NCBI RefSeq assembly: GCF_022965805.1
Contig: NC_133101.1
Span: 10,887,069 to 10,951,068 of the forward strand
DNA length: 64,000 nucleotides
Direction of reading: 5' to 3'
DNA from: Primulina eburnea
Lineage: Eukaryota; Streptophyta; Magnoliopsida; Lamiales; Gesneriaceae
The notes below the pieces were generated by a model that saw only the letters and a list, made by a program, of their open reading frames with translations, had not been told where the DNA came from and ran no database searches. Shown piece after piece: positions 1-13,530 of the stretch; positions within the stretch are counted from its first letter, which is position 1; every line of letters starts with the position of its first letter. A program made the position numbers and the translations under genes.

Positions 1-743
1 AGAGACCGAATATATGATTTTTTGGCCGGATTAAACCCTGAATTTGATCAAGTAAGAATTCAGGTCCTTGGCCGAGAGGACACACCATCCCTAGAAGAGG
101 CGATCTCACTGATTCGCTCAGAAGAAAGTCGCAGGGGTATCATGCTTGAGCCACAGCACATGGATGGATCAGCACTTGCAACAAAAGGAGAGGTCCTAGA
201 GCAAATAAGGCGGCTGATATGCAAAGACCATATCCAAGCAGAGAAAATCAGTGGAAGGGGAACAAAGACAACCTATGGTGTACTCATTGCAAGAAACCAA
301 GACACACAAGGGAAAATTGTTGGAAGCTACATGGCAAACCACCAAGCAAAGAATGGGGAGCCCGAGTAGGAAAGCCGAGACCTCAAACGCACATGGCTGA
401 GGATCAAACCAGGGATGAAAACTCAGCAGCAGAGGGGCTTAACCGAGAGGAGATTGAGAAGCTAAAAAACTTGCTGGGGTCCCTAGAGAAGCCCTCTGGT
501 ACATGTTCTCTAGCTCTCTCAGGTAATGATTCATTCTTTTTTTCTGTAAATGCCTCAGGAACCCTAAATGCCAACTCTTGGATAATAGACTCTGGTGCTA
601 CTGACCATATGACACCCATATCTCAGGCTTTTCACTCTTATACACCATGCCCAAGTAACAGGAAAATTGTAGTGGCCAACGGCTCTGTGGCTACAGTGGC
701 AGGCTTTGGAGACATACATATCTCCCCTATGCTTAGCCTATAA
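1..743 (+). pseudogene. copia gag C-terminus and start of protease (frameshifted)
   Basis: The reading starts in frame 1 (LAGLNPEFDQVRIQVLGR, a gag UBN2-type region) and shifts to frame 3 around 160-190, before the nucleocapsid. A CCHC zinc knuckle of the form CX2CX4HX4C (CTHCKKPRHTRENC) is intact at about 279-320. The aspartic protease motif WIIDSGATDHM follows at about 579-611. A TAA at 741-743 stops the frame, and the same frame continues beyond it. The family normally makes one gag-pol polyprotein, so I read the shift and the stop as decay mutations. Confidence 0.85.
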
Positions 744-3700
744 AATGTACTTCATGTGCCAAAACTGTCCAGTAGCCTTGTCTCCATCCATAAACTCACT
801 CTTGATCTTAAATGCCATGTTACGTTTTTCCCTTCCTATGGTGTTTTTCAGGACCTAGCTTCGGGGAGGAAGATTGGACTTGCTAAGGAAAGGGTGGGCC
901 TTTACTACCTTGAGTCTTCACCACAAGCCAGGAGCAATTTGTCTTTGTTTAGTTCATCCAATAAAGATACCATTTGGCTATACCATTTGCGCCTTGGTCA
1001 TCCTTCCTTTAGGACTCTAAAAGTTATGTTTCCTAATTTATTCCAAGGATTAGATATTTCGGAATTTCATTGTGACACATGTGAATTGGCAAAACATTCT
1101 CGAGTATCTTTTCCTATCAGTAATAAAAGAAGTTCTTCTCCTTTCCATTTAATTCATAGTGATGTATGGGGTCCCTCTCGGATACCTAACATTTCTGGGG
1201 CCCGTTGGTTTGTCTCTTTGATTGATGATTGCACTCGTGTCACATGGATATTTCTCCTTAAACATAAATCTGAAGTTAGCACTATTATACCAAATTTCCA
1301 TGCGATGATTCAAAATCAATTTGGAGTAAAAATAAAAAGGTTTAGGACAGACAATGCCACAGATTACTTCAACCAAATCCTATCACCCTATTTCCTGTCA
1401 CATGGCATTATCCATGACTCATCGTGTGTTCAAACACCTCAACAAAATGGGGTGGCTGAAAGAAAAAATGGACACTTGTTAAACACTACCCGAGCCCTAC
1501 TTCTTCATGGAAACGTTCCTAAAAGCTATTGGGGGGAAGCTGTCCTTACAGCCATACACATGATTAATAGACTTCCTTCACGGGTACTTGACAACAAGAG
1601 TCCAGTGGAGTGCCTTAACAGCTTCTATCCTCACTTTAGAACCTCAAACGGCCTCACCCTTAGGGTATTTGGGTGCACTGCCTTTGTTCATGTCCATAAC
1701 ACCCAAAGAGATAAGTTGGATCCCCGAGCCATCAAATGTATGTTCCTTGGTTACTCAACCACTCAAAAGGGGTATAAGTGCTATAATCCTTCTTCCAGAA
1801 AATCGTACATCTCTATAGATGTTACCTTCAGTGAAAATAAACCATTCTTCTCCAAGTCCTCTCTTCAGGGGGAGAGTCCACTAGAAGATAGTCCTTGGGA
1901 ATCCTTTGAACCGATCCACCCTCTTGATCTCCCTCCTCTACCAACCGAGCCTTATCCTACTCCTACTGAGTCCGAGCCTTCTAACCCCACAAATGTGTCA
2001 TCTTCCCACAAGTTTCCTAGGTTCTCTCAGGTGTACTCAAAGAGGAAGACTGCCCCGGAACAGACTCAAGTCCAAGCTTCCAATCCAGACTCCGGAAATG
2101 AGACCACGGTAAGTCCCGAACACTCTTCTCGTATTCAACAGATTGAAACACCAACCATTGGCCCAACAAATGACCTAGACCTTCCTATCGCCATCAGAAA
2201 AGATACCCGGGAATGCACTAAACGACCACTATACCCATTATCTCACTATGTTTCCCTTAAAAACCTATAGCCAGCCCACAAAAAATTCATTGTCAGTTTA
2301 AACACCATTGCAATCCTTACTACTGTCTCTGAGGCATTGTCAAAAAAGGAATGGAGATATGCTATGGGTGAAGAAATGAAGGCATTGGAAAAGAATAAAA
2401 CCTGGGAGGTTGTGAATAAACCAGAGGGAGAGAACATTGTTGACTGTAAACGGATTTTTTCACTGAAATACAAGGCTGATGGATCCCTTGAGAGATACAA
2501 GGCAAGGTTGGTAGCCAAAGGGTATACTCAGACATATGGAGTTGATTATCTGGAAACTTTTGCCCCAGTTGCCAAAATGAACACTGTGAGAATTCTTTTG
2601 TCATTAGCTGCTCACTATAGCTGGCAACTTCTGCAGTATGATGTTAAGAATGCTTTCCTCCATGGTGACTTAGATGAAGAAATCTACATGCACATCCCAC
2701 CGGGTTTTGATGGAGAACCAAGCAATAAGGTGTGCAAATTAAAGAAGGCTCTATATGGGTTAAAACAATCTCCAAGGGCATGGTTCGGGAGGTTTGCAAA
2801 CTTTATGAAGAAGTCTGGATACAAACAAAGCCAAGGTGATCACACCCTCTTCATTAAACACTCCTCTGTAGGGGGAGTAACGGCTCTTCTAGTCTATGTC
2901 GACGACATCATAGTAACCGGGAATGATGAAGAAGAAAAGCTCGAATTGAAGAGAAGATTGGGAAAGGAGTTTGAGATAAAAGAACTAGACAAGTTGAAGT
3001 ACTTTCTCGGCATTGAGGTGGCTTACTCTACACACGGGATTTTCATCTCTCAACAAAAATACATTACAGACCTACTTACCGAGACAGGAAAGGCTGGGTG
3101 TAAACCGGCCTCTACTCCAATGGATCCGAATCACAAATTGGGAGAAGATAAAGAGGAACCAGCAGTTGATAAGAGGATGTACCAGAGGTTAGTTGGTAGA
3201 CTCATATACCTAGCTCACACTCGGCCAGATATAGCCTACTCAGTCAGTGTGATTAGCCAATTCATGCATGATCCAAGAGAGTCACATCTTCAAGCTGCAA
3301 ATAGGGTACTTCATTATTTGAAAGGGAACCCAGGGAAAGGGATTCTGTTCAAAAGGAACGAGAGGCTTACTGTAGAAGCCTACACCGACGCTGACTATGC
3401 AGGATCCCTCGTAGATAGAAGGTCTACTTCGGGGTATTGTATGTTTCTAGGTGGCAACCTAGTAACATGGAGGAGCAAGAAGCAGAATGTGGTGGCCAGG
3501 TCCTTAGCCGAAGCAGAATTCAGGGCGATTGCTCAAGGGCTATGCGAACTACTATGGCTAAAGATTATTTTGGATGATCTACGGGTCAAGGTAGAAGGTC
3601 CCATGAAACTCTACAGCGACAACAAGTCCGCAATCAACATTGCACATAATCCTATACAACACGATAGGACAAAGCATATTGAGATTGACAGACACTTCAT

Positions 3701-3851
3701 CAAAGAGAAATTGGAGAGAAAACTAGTGTGTATGTCCTATGTTCCAACCGGGTGCCAGTTGGCTGATGTTCTGACTAAGGGACTAAACAGTCCAAACTTT
3801 CATGGGCTTATATCCAAGCTGGGAATGAAAGACATCTATTCCTCAGCTTGA
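744..3851 (+). pseudogene. copia pol: integrase, reverse transcriptase, RNase H (one internal stop)
   Basis: One frame runs from 744 to the terminal TGA at 3849-3851 and is broken only by a TAG at 2268-2270, between integrase and reverse transcriptase. The GAG-pre-integrase HHCC-type module is at about 970-1115. Integrase follows with its acidic triad in HSDVWGP, RTDNATDYF and NGVAERKN. Reverse transcriptase begins near 2337 and carries the catalytic YVDD at about 2896-2907. RNase H follows with AYTDADYAGS and YSDNKSA and ends in KDIYSSA. Apart from the stop, the protein looks conserved and fairly recently active. Confidence 0.92.
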
Positions 3852-3858
3852 GGGGGAG
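3849..3858 (+). other. polypurine tract of copia element
   Basis: The run ttgaggggga lies directly before the LTR start TGTCGAAG at 3859 and overlaps the pol stop codon. This is the usual place for the plus-strand primer in copia elements. Confidence 0.85.
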
Positions 3859-4067
3859 TGTCGAAGTGGGATGTAAATTAGGGTAAAACCAATTCCCTTA
3901 ATTAAGGGATTTGGTTAGTTGTCAATATGCAGATTTTTAGGGATTAGTTAGTTAGTTTCTTTTTTCTTGTGATTCTAGAATATTCTGTAAATCCCTATTT
4001 ATGTAACCTTGTACAGACCTATTCATGAATTAAAACGAAGAAATTATTCCTGAATTATTTTTCCACA
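3859..4067 (+). repeat. 3' LTR of the intronic copia element
   Basis: The LTR starts with TG right after the polypurine tract and ends at a CA near 4065-4067 (ttccaca). It is about 207-209 bp long. The other LTR is outside the window, so the exact end and the target duplication cannot be checked. Only about 30 nt of intron remain between this LTR and the acceptor AG at 4096-4097 of CSTF77. Confidence 0.8.
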
Positions 4068-4097
4068 ATTAATATGGTTTCACAATGTCAATTTCAG

Positions 4098-7000
4098 GCG
4101 CTGCTATATCTGCTTCATTAAGAAAGTTAACGACAAGAGGGGAATAGATGGTCAAGAAGAGACAAAAAAAGCATTTGATTTCATGCTTAATTATGTTGGT
4201 ATGTTAAATTCCCAAAATCTTCCGATATTACTAGTGACCTTTTACAAAGACTTCTAATTTCATCTATAAATATAGTAATCCATAAAGTAAAGTTCATCTA
4301 TCTTCTCTAGCTCTAAGTCAGTCTTGTTGTAGTGAGAATTGAAGGATAAAAATTACCTGAAGTTTCAGCCAGTTTGTTTGATATGACCTTGATGAATTGA
4401 TCTTGTAAAACTTAAGCTGCACTTCTTTGTGCTATTATTTGATTGCAATTACATATGGAATATTTTGGTAAAAAACTGTAAAAAAATGATTTTTTTGATA
4501 TTATTGATTACAAAATTTTGTTGGCCCTCAACCTGTTGAAAATGTTCTGTATTCCTGTTTTTATGTCAATGATTTTAAGCCTTTCATAATTCTCTGTATA
4601 AAGTATCTATGAGCTTGCATCTCAATTTGTTACATTCACCATTCAACCTAGTAATCTGGCTTCCGAATTTATGCTCATTCTATTTGGTTCAGGAGCTGAC
4701 ATTGCATCTGGTCCCGTGTGGTTGGAATACCTTGCATATTTAAAATCTTTGCCGGTATGATTATTATATCTCCATTACTTCATTTGCTGCTCTCTTCATG
4801 CAATAAATTCACTATTTTGTGTGCTTATTTCTATGATAATGGAGCAGGCACAAACAACTCTAGAGGAGTCGCAAAGGATGACTTTGATACGCAAGACGTA
4901 CCAAAGGGCTATTGTTTTGCCTATTCATCATGTTGAACAGCTCTGGAGGGACTATGAGAGTTTTGAAAATTCAGTTAGCCGTGCCCTGGTAGATTTTAGC
5001 TTCTGACTTCAGTGTAAATTGTAGCCTGACGTGATATTTTTCTTTGTAAAAGTTCCGATCAGAAGTCAGCAACATGAAATAAGTTGTTTGCTACCCTTTT
5101 GGGAAAAATGCTTGTTAAAAGGCTTGCATTTCATGCTATGACAATTTATTGCATGTTGAACTTACTTGATCATTCTGATATTATGTAATCATGTTGACAG
5201 TGACCAAATGTTCACTTTGAGTCAATTTAATATATATGATGTGTTAATATTTTTAAAAATCTAAATTCAATGTGTTAGTCTGGCAAATGGTATTTTTTAA
5301 AAAATTGAAAAATATAGAGTTTTAATAAAAATTAGGCTTGCATTTTAGATATAATATACATGCACTGCGCTTAATAATTATTTGAGGGTGATATTTTCAA
5401 AAATACTAATACACGTGAGTTGTCTTTAATCCAAAGTCTTTACTATTTGAGATGATAAGACTACCATTATGATCACCATATATATTTAGTTATCATCGTT
5501 AAAAAGGAGTGCCCTGCCAAGAGATCAAGGCAGTTAGTATGACACCCTCTCTCTCAATATTGTATTATACATATCTTCTGGATGAGATTTCTTAGCGAGA
5601 TAAAATTTTCATTTTAGCAAACTCTAGACATAATTATTGAAGAAGAAAGACTGCAAGGGATGTATGTTAAAACGGAGTTTCACACAGGAGTATTAGGCAA
5701 ACCTAACTTTCAGAATCAGAAAATATCCATCATATTTCAATGGAACGATAATCTGTTTAATATTTTAACTTGAGGAATGGTATATTGGTATGCATGCTTT
5801 TAATTTTAAAGGTAAGTTATTACATCTCATGTTTAAAAAATCTTGTAGGCAAAAGGGTTGTCATCTGAATATCAACCAAAATATAACAGTGCAAAGGCTG
5901 TTTACAGGGAGCGGAAGAAGTATGTAGATGAAATTGATTGGAATATGCTTGCTGTTCCTCCTTCAGGTTCTCCTAAGGTATTATTTACAGCATGGATGGT
6001 TTTCCACCTTTCTTTCTTCTTATTAGAGAGATGGTCTTAGTTACTTAAGTGGTCCTTGGTCAGCGGGCTGAGAAAACTGTCATCTAAAGGTTCAAACACT
6101 ACAATGTGTTGGGAATAGTCATGCATTTATTTATAAACTATGTATTTGCGCATGAACCATCTGATTACACATGTATATATTGAATTTGGTAATGTCTTTG
6201 AATTGTGGTGGCCAGATTTTCATTCTCTCTCTTTTATTCTTTATAACTTAATATTTGGTGAAACTATACACTTTTCAGGAGGAAATGCAATGGATAGCAT
6301 GGAATAAATTATTAAGCTTTGAGAAGTAAGCCGATATCTCTATTGTTATGTTTGTCCCCATAAAGTGGAATTATTAGGAATTATATTGCACGTTAAATCT
6401 ATATGCATTCACCCATTAAATTTAGAAGGTTTTAGATACATGCAGGGTGCTCAGATTTCATGTTTCTAATTGTTTACTTTTTGGGCCTTGGCAATTGGTT
6501 AGTTGGTATTGTTCCCTCCGTGGAAGATTATCCCTCGATTTCTTGAAGTTAGTTGGTATTGTTCCCTCCAATGGTGTGAATCCTACTAAATAGTTTACCC
6601 GATTGCAGTCTCATTCATACTTGGTGACATTTGCCCCTTGGTATTTGGATGGGTAGCTTCCTGATATCTTTGGTCAGGCAAAATGCATAGTTAACGGCTT
6701 GATTCTTTTGTCCTTGAGCATTTTAGCATGGAAGAGGTTCAACTCTTTGATATTTATGATTTATTATTGCCGAATCTTCTGTATATTTAGACACCTAAAG
6801 CATGAAGTTGAATATTTTTGAGACTTATATCATTGATTTCACGTTGCACAAGAATGTGCTTTTTGAATCTTTCATCGTTGCCAATCGTCTTTTCATTGTT
6901 ATAGTGCTTTGTCTTTACAGAAATTAACTTTTGCTTGTTATTTGTCATTTACGGCCTTTTGTTGCTTGGCATCATTATATTTCTGGACAACTCAGGGTGT

Positions 7001-10000
7001 TGACTTCAAGAAAGTTAAGTTTAGTTAAAACTTGTGTTACTTTGTTTACAGAGGAAACCCCCAGAGGATAGATAATGCTTCTGCAAATAAAAGAATTGCA
7101 TTTGCTTTTGAGCAGGTAATCCCTCTTAACCTCATTAAATGAGGTGCTCATGCCTTCTAACATTTTCTTTCTTTGTTAGAAATTTCACTTGCTCTATACT
7201 AAAAAAACACACGAAGAAAGAAAGTTCACATCTCTGTGGTCAAGATAAATCTCACACTGAAGCTGCTAAATGTTTAGACTTTCTCACTTTTATTTGTCTA
7301 CTACACAATGACAAGTATGTGTTCTAATATGTGCTTTGCTAGAACATCTCCGTAGCTTAAATTTTCTATCAGACTGCCGATCTCCTGAAATAATGCATGC
7401 TGATAAATGAAGAGTGTTTTTGGCTTCTGATTTTTTCATATTGGAATTCATATGGTGATTCCTGAATTATTTCATAATTTAGTGTTTATAACTTGGATCT
7501 TGTATCACCTTCAAGAATGTCACATAGCATGACCATTCTTAATGTTTCAATCTTTTTCTTGATTTACCTTTTACCTGCCACTTAAGTGGACTGTGCTATA
7601 CACCATCTGTGTTGAGATCCAGTGATTAGTGTGCTTTCTGATCATGGTTTTTAAATTTCAATTTCTGTGCGCTGTTAAAATAATTTATAAGTTATATTTT
7701 TTTAAATGTAAGTTATAGGCACAGAGAAAAGGGAAGACTACTAACTCGTTTGATTTCTAGTGCCTCATGTATTTATATCATTACCCTGATATATGGTACG
7801 CCTATGCCCAATGGCATGCAAAAAGTGGTTCCACAGAGACTGCAGTTAAAGTTTTCCAGCGAGCACTGAAGGCTCTTCCTGGTATTTCTATAACTTTATT
7901 GAAAAAATGACATTTGTAATTTGATATTTTAATTGTACACTGAGTACAATAATTTTTTTTATGTTTGGCTGTACATATCTTGCAAAATTTTTATATGTAC
8001 ATCTTTAGCTTGTCTCTCTTTCTTATCAACACCACTTTCTGCTATTTCTTATACGGTATTTTATGAGTTCATGTTTTAATGGCCAGATTCAGAAATGCTA
8101 AAGTATGCTTATGCTGAGCTAGAGGAATCTCATGGAGCAATTCAGGTTTGATATATGAGGCATGCGTTCTCTCATTTGAAGACATTCAACTACATAATAA
8201 TTGGCATTCCACTTACTTCTTACCATGGTGCTACTGCTTTTGCAGGCTGCAAAGAAGGTTTATGAGCTCCTCCTTGGAGATGGTTTGAATGCAACTGCTT
8301 TATCACATATCCAGGCATGAGCTTATCTTATTTCTTTTACTTTCCATTCAAAAAGATGTGAAAACGGTGGAGGTCAAACAATATTCCCCAACCTGTATGT
8401 CTCTGAGACATGGGCTGATAACAATACCAGACTCAAAAAGAAAATGACATTTGTTTCTTTATATATATGATTTGGAATCATTGATCAGGTCATGTCTTAT
8501 CCGGTTGACTTCACTATAAGCTAGATACTAAGCGCGTGGATTTAAAAGTTTCTGTTATATTTTAGAATATAGTTGTATATTTTATGTTTTCTTTCATTTC
8601 TATCGAAAGCCTTGATGTGAGCAGTGTTAGGCCATTACATTTCAAACACCTCCTTAGTTGCCAACTAATTCTATTTTCATAACTGACCCCAAAGAAAAAA
8701 GTCAGATTCCATATAATCGATTAGTTTAGACATTTCTTTAGCTTTCCTTGTGGTGAGCAGGTATCATTTTACTGTTACTGATTGTTTTCATCTGTAAGTG
8801 TTTTTTATTTAGTAGCTATGCTAAAATGTCAACAGATCTACTTCCTGAATTGGTTACAGCTGACAATGTTTTGTTTTGCAGTTCATACGATTTCTTAGAA
8901 GAACTGAAGGAGTGGAGGCAGCTCGCAAATACTTTCTGGAGGCTCGGAAATCTCCAAGTTGCAGTTACCATATGTATGTTGCATATGCCATGATGGCCTT
9001 TTGTCTTGACAAGGACTCCAAGGTATAATTGATTTAGTTTTTACATTTTTATGATGTTAAAATTAATATTTTACCTTTCTGTCTTTTGTTAATTCCTTCG
9101 CCTGCATATGATAGCATATTTATTTCCTGGGAACATCTCATTTCAAAGCTGGAGGAAATATGATCACTGAATAAGTTGCAATATATGCATTCAAATTGAC
9201 TTCTAGTTTTAGTCATTTTCTACATTTTTTTGCAGGTTGCACACAATATTTTTGAAGCGGGTCTAAAACGGTTTATGCATGAGCCTGGCTATATTCTTGA
9301 GTGAGTTCCTTTACAAAATTTTCTCAGGAAGAAGTTAGTTTAACGGAAAACATGCTCAGTTTCAAAGAATCTCTGATGTTTCTCTCTGAGTTTATGACCA
9401 TTATACCCCTTTTCAAGCTCAAGGAACACTATATCCCTGCTACACTTAAGAAAGCAAGCAAATAAATTTTATCAGCTCTTTTCATGGGCTGGTCATAGTA
9501 ATCTTTGTCTTGGTTTTAAATACCTCTTGGTTTTACTGTTTGTTACTCGTGTTATGATGTTGAAGGCACACTTGTCAATGCGTCAAGTTGTGGTCATTTA
9601 GTTGTATATTAACAGATGCAGCAGATTCAACACTATTCGAGCACTGAAAAAACTTAAAACGGAATCTCAATTTGTCATGGTATTTAAATTGTTTGAACAG
9701 AATACAGAATAAAAAAAAAGAAATACATTTTGTATTTGACTCTTTTCTGACCCCTTTGTGCTTTCACGTTATATGTCATAAATCGTGATTGGGGCTTTTT
9801 TTTTATGGCTTTACGTTGCAGATATGTGGATTTCTTGTGCCGTTTGAGCGATGATAGAAATATCCGCGCTTTGTTTGAAAGATCGTTGAGCTCACTCCCG
9901 CCAGATGAATCTGTTGAGGTTCTGACTTTAATCATAAAGTCATTATATAACTCTAACATTGGACTACAGCAACATGATTTTGTTCTTCTTTTTTGCTGTT

Positions 10001-12119
10001 TTATACTGCATGCCTTCAAAATGGATCACCATTGAGGCATTAGATGAAAAGAAATAGTTGTTGATCAAATTGTGTCATAAAAGGATGTTATTTTGTTTTA
10101 GGTTTGGAAACGATTTAGCGAATTTGAGCAGACGTATGGAGATCTTGCCAGCATGTTAAAGGTTATTTTTTTCTTGTGCATCTCTACATTTGAAGTTCTT
10201 GTTTCATCATTTCATGTCTTTATTTTTGTTTATTGGTGGGATTATGTAGTTTTGCATTTTCTCAGTGCCTTGTTTTGATTCAGAAAATACAATCATGTTT
10301 TTTGAGACTAAAGCAAAAAAAGATCATTGACTGCTTTTACGGGACTGAGAAAAAAATGTGAGTTATTATGTAGCCACATTGATGTGCATCTGATCCGTGC
10401 TTTCATCTAAACTGTTATAGGTTGAACAGAGGAGGAAAGAATCATTGTCTCGTATGGGAGAGGATGGAGAATCAGTTTTGGAGAGTTCTCTGCAAGATGT
10501 TTTATCACGTTATAGTTTTATGGATCTGTGGCCATGCTCAGCCAGAGACTTGGATCATTTAACTCGGCAAGAGGTACTTGAATATTTACCCTCCCTCCTG
10601 TCTCAAAAATACAGTGGAACAAGTGTCAAATGAATTGTAATATTCACTTGCATTGGTTGAGAAAATAAGCCTATTTACATGTAAAGAATGATTAGAGTTG
10701 CATTCCTTTTCTTTTAGTGGCTCTCTAAGAATATCAACAAGAAGGTTGAAAATATTGTTCTTCCTAATGGAGCTAGTTCTTCAGGTGATGTAGTTATTAT
10801 ACTTGTCTCGCCATTCATTCACTATCATTGCACACCTGATCTTGCTACTGCAAATGCAGATAGGAGCATTTCGGGAATTCCGAATGTTTCAAATTACTTT
10901 GGGAAGATTGTATATCCAGATACATCAAGAATGGTGATTTATGGTGCAACTCAAAGGCCGGGTAGATTTCTTATAATTTTTTAGGTCAACCATTTGTAGA
11001 TCTGTTTAATACAAAAGCTAGAAGCTTTAAGTGGTAATTTCCTAGTACTAGGATTCGAGTGATTCTGTTGAATCCATTTTACTTTCTGTAATAACCATTA
11101 CGTTCAGAGAAGTCATGACTTCCTGGTACAGAGTCCGTGTTTTTTTCCTCCCTTGCAATAATTTTAGGCAATCTTCCTTTTGGTTTAAAATTGTATTAAA
11201 AAATATTTATAATGCACATGTAAGATTCATCTTTTCTTAAATTGGGTTCGATTCCAAAATGAGAGCACTTTTGTGCTCATTTGTTGGAAGAATGACCTGT
11301 AAACCGTGGAAAACTCTATTTTTGTGGATGTCTAAGTGGGTAAACTTACCGTTTCAGATTTGAAATTTGATTGTAATCTTGTTTCATTTTTCAAAAGTTA
11401 ATACTGGATTTCTTAGGCCCTGCTGCCCCTATGCTTCCTGGAGTTCCAAGCACGTTACCTTTTGGTAATACATTGAGTAATGAAGGAGCATTAAATTCAT
11501 CAAATGGCATCATGAAAGATTTGCCGCCGGCATTATTCAACTTTGCTGCAAATTTGCCAGCTGTTGATGGTATCTATCTGAACTTATCCCTTGCAACTAA
11601 TGTCACCGAAGTTTATCATGTCTTGTTTGATTGATCATGAATTGTTGGTTCTTCAATTCTAGGCCCATCACCTGATGTTAACTTTGTGATATCCATATGT
11701 TTGCAAAGCAATTTAACTTCAGCAACTGCGATATCTGTGGCGCATCCACAGTTGCAAGTTGGATCAGCTCCAAGTACCAGCAACATGTCTGGTTCGAACA
11801 ATTATAAGCAGGGGGACAGACTTTCTGGAAAAAGAAAAGCTTCTGAGAGTACGCTATGATTTACATCATTTGCTTTCATTCTTGAGAAAAAATGGCCCCA
11901 AAGAATTGACCACAAATATTTATTATGTTCACAGGGAAAGAAGAAGATGACACTTCCATCACACAAAGCCAACCGTTACCTAGAGATGCTTTCAAGATTC
12001 GGCAATTGCAGAAAGCTCGCGTAACCAGCTCACGAGGAGGTGGTGGATCTGTATCACATGGTGGTTCTGCGTCGTATGGGAGCGGTTTTTCTGGTGACCT
12101 TTCTGCAAGCTCTGGTTAA
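4098..12119 (+). CDS. CSTF77: CSTF77, cleavage stimulation factor 77-kDa subunit (5' exons outside window)
   Basis: CstF-77 is the HAT-repeat scaffold of the cleavage stimulation factor, which acts in nuclear mRNA 3'-end cleavage and polyadenylation. I spliced 19 exons by eye, all phase-consistent (2002 nt): 4098-4198, 4693-4754, 4848-4988, 5849-5977, 6279-6325, 7052-7115, 7761-7881, 8087-8145, 8246-8314, 8882-9022, 9236-9300, 9822-9918, 10102-10161, 10421-10573, 10718-10784, 10860-10961, 11417-11569, 11663-11848, 11935-12119. Diagnostic peptides are VYRERKKYVDEIDWNML, DPSIWYAYAQW-type HAT repeats (here YPDIWYAYAQWH), DDRNIRALFERSLSSLP and SSLQDVLSRYSFMDLWPC. The C-terminal PALFNFAANLPAVDGP region is the conserved monkeytail-type segment. 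The first base completes a split codon from an upstream exon. The intron after 8314 has a GC donor (GC-AG). Exon calls rest on splice sites and remembered similarity to the Arabidopsis protein. Confidence 0.95.
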
Positions 12120-12229
12120 TGGATACTGTATTTTGTTTCTCGAAATTGTTGTTGTCTGTAATTTATAGTTAGCAACATTGCAGATCTCCTTTGTGTCTGC
12201 ATATTCATGTAAACATCTTTGGGTCACTC

Positions 12230-12235
12230 AATAAA
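12230..12235 (+). terminator. poly(A) signal of CSTF77
   Basis: AATAAA lies 111 nt after the TAA stop at 12117-12119, in a T-rich stretch suited to plant polyadenylation. The call is inferred from position and motif. Confidence 0.6.
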
Positions 12236-13152
12236 ATAAGATATTTGTTCCTTAATCACATGTTCCCGTTTAATGCGGAGAGATTTTTCAACATGACCTT
12301 CTTGATATAGTTAATTTATCAAATTAGCATATGACTTGGGTTAAAATCCAAAATTATCCTTCAAACTTTTATTTTCCTCTCTGTTTGTAATTTGAATGCT
12401 CATTTTTAAATTAATCGACTGCCCATTTATGGCTCGTCTACCATTAATAGCAGAAGGGTAGTGTTAAATTTCATGGAAGATTTTCGGCAAATATAAAATG
12501 ACACAAAAAGGTCTTTTTGCATAATAAATAAATAAATATAGAAATTATTTTAAATTATTATCTACCTTTGGTAACAAAATTTACCAGCAAAAAAATACAT
12601 AAATATAACATAATATTGAAAGCTAGATCTATCAACTTTCAAATAAAAAAATAATTTCAAATTGATTTGTTTCTCTTTAAAATAACGTTGACGATATTTT
12701 AAAATCGTGATATTTTAAGTAAATTATTTCATATAATCGATATATTTGATCAAATACCGATTTCATAAAAGTAGAGTTGTTCTATATTGTTGGTTCCAGC
12801 AAAAAAATCATGCTAAAAAAATATAATTGTGAATTAGTATATCTAAGCACGAAATATTTGAAATAGGCCTGTTTTTGTACGATTGCCGATAACCAAAAAA
12901 ACACGTGTTCTATGCTGAGTCTTCCAACAAAACAAGGGTATTCGTTGTCAAGAGAAAGTTGCTTGTAAGAGAGTTGTTGTAATCGGTTTTCTCTTTTCCT
13001 TCGTCTTCTTTCGCTCCTATCTGATTGCGACCCTTACCTCCCAAATTTCTTTCCTCCTCCTTCTTGTTCGTTGTTCGTCTTCTTCCCTATCGCCGTCTAC
13101 CTTCCAGTTTTCTTTGTGCATCGTGCTGCCTATGTTTCGCTCTCCTTTGCTT

Positions 13153-13530
13153 CGGAAATACGTTGCTCACCCTTTTTTAGGTCACTGTCTACCTCCCGTC
13201 TCTCTGTGTTTACCGTATTGTCCACGGCTGGCATGACCTCCTTTGCTTTGGAAAGCGTCAATTTGGCGTGTGTTCTCCTTGGATTTGTTTGAATATGGTG
13301 TTCTTCGCTCGGTTTTTTTGGTATAATTTGTTCTCTTTCCCCGGAAATACGTTGTTCGCCCTTTTTTTAAGTCACCGTCTACCTCCCATCTTTCTGTGTT
13401 TACCGTTTTGTGTACGACGCGACTTCCTTTGTTTTGGAAAACGGCAATTCGGTGCGTGTTTTCTTTGGATTTGTTTGAATATGGTGTTCTTCGTTGGATT
13501 TTTTTGGGATAATTTGTTCTCTTTTCCCGG
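13153..13530. repeat. tandem duplication, 2 copies of about 189 bp
   Basis: The sequence from cggaaatacgttgctcaccc at 13153 recurs from 13342 as cggaaatacgttgttcgccc. Later landmarks recur with the same spacing: the gtcactgtctacctccc block, ggatttgtttgaatatggtg and ataatttgttctctt. The copies differ by scattered substitutions, so the duplication is old. Function is unknown. Confidence 0.85.

Larger units (their letters stand above)
1..4067 (+). mobile_element. Ty1/copia retrotransposon, 5'-truncated by window edge, in CSTF77 intron
   Basis: This is the 3' part of a copia element: gag C-terminus, protease, integrase, reverse transcriptase, RNase H, polypurine tract and 3' LTR. The domain order integrase before reverse transcriptase identifies Ty1/copia. 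Its 5' LTR and most of gag lie outside the window. It has the same orientation as CSTF77, whose exon resumes at 4098, so it sits inside an intron of that gene. The reading frame is broken by one frameshift near 160-190 and by in-frame stops at 741-743 and 2268-2270. It is therefore not autonomous. Confidence 0.93.
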
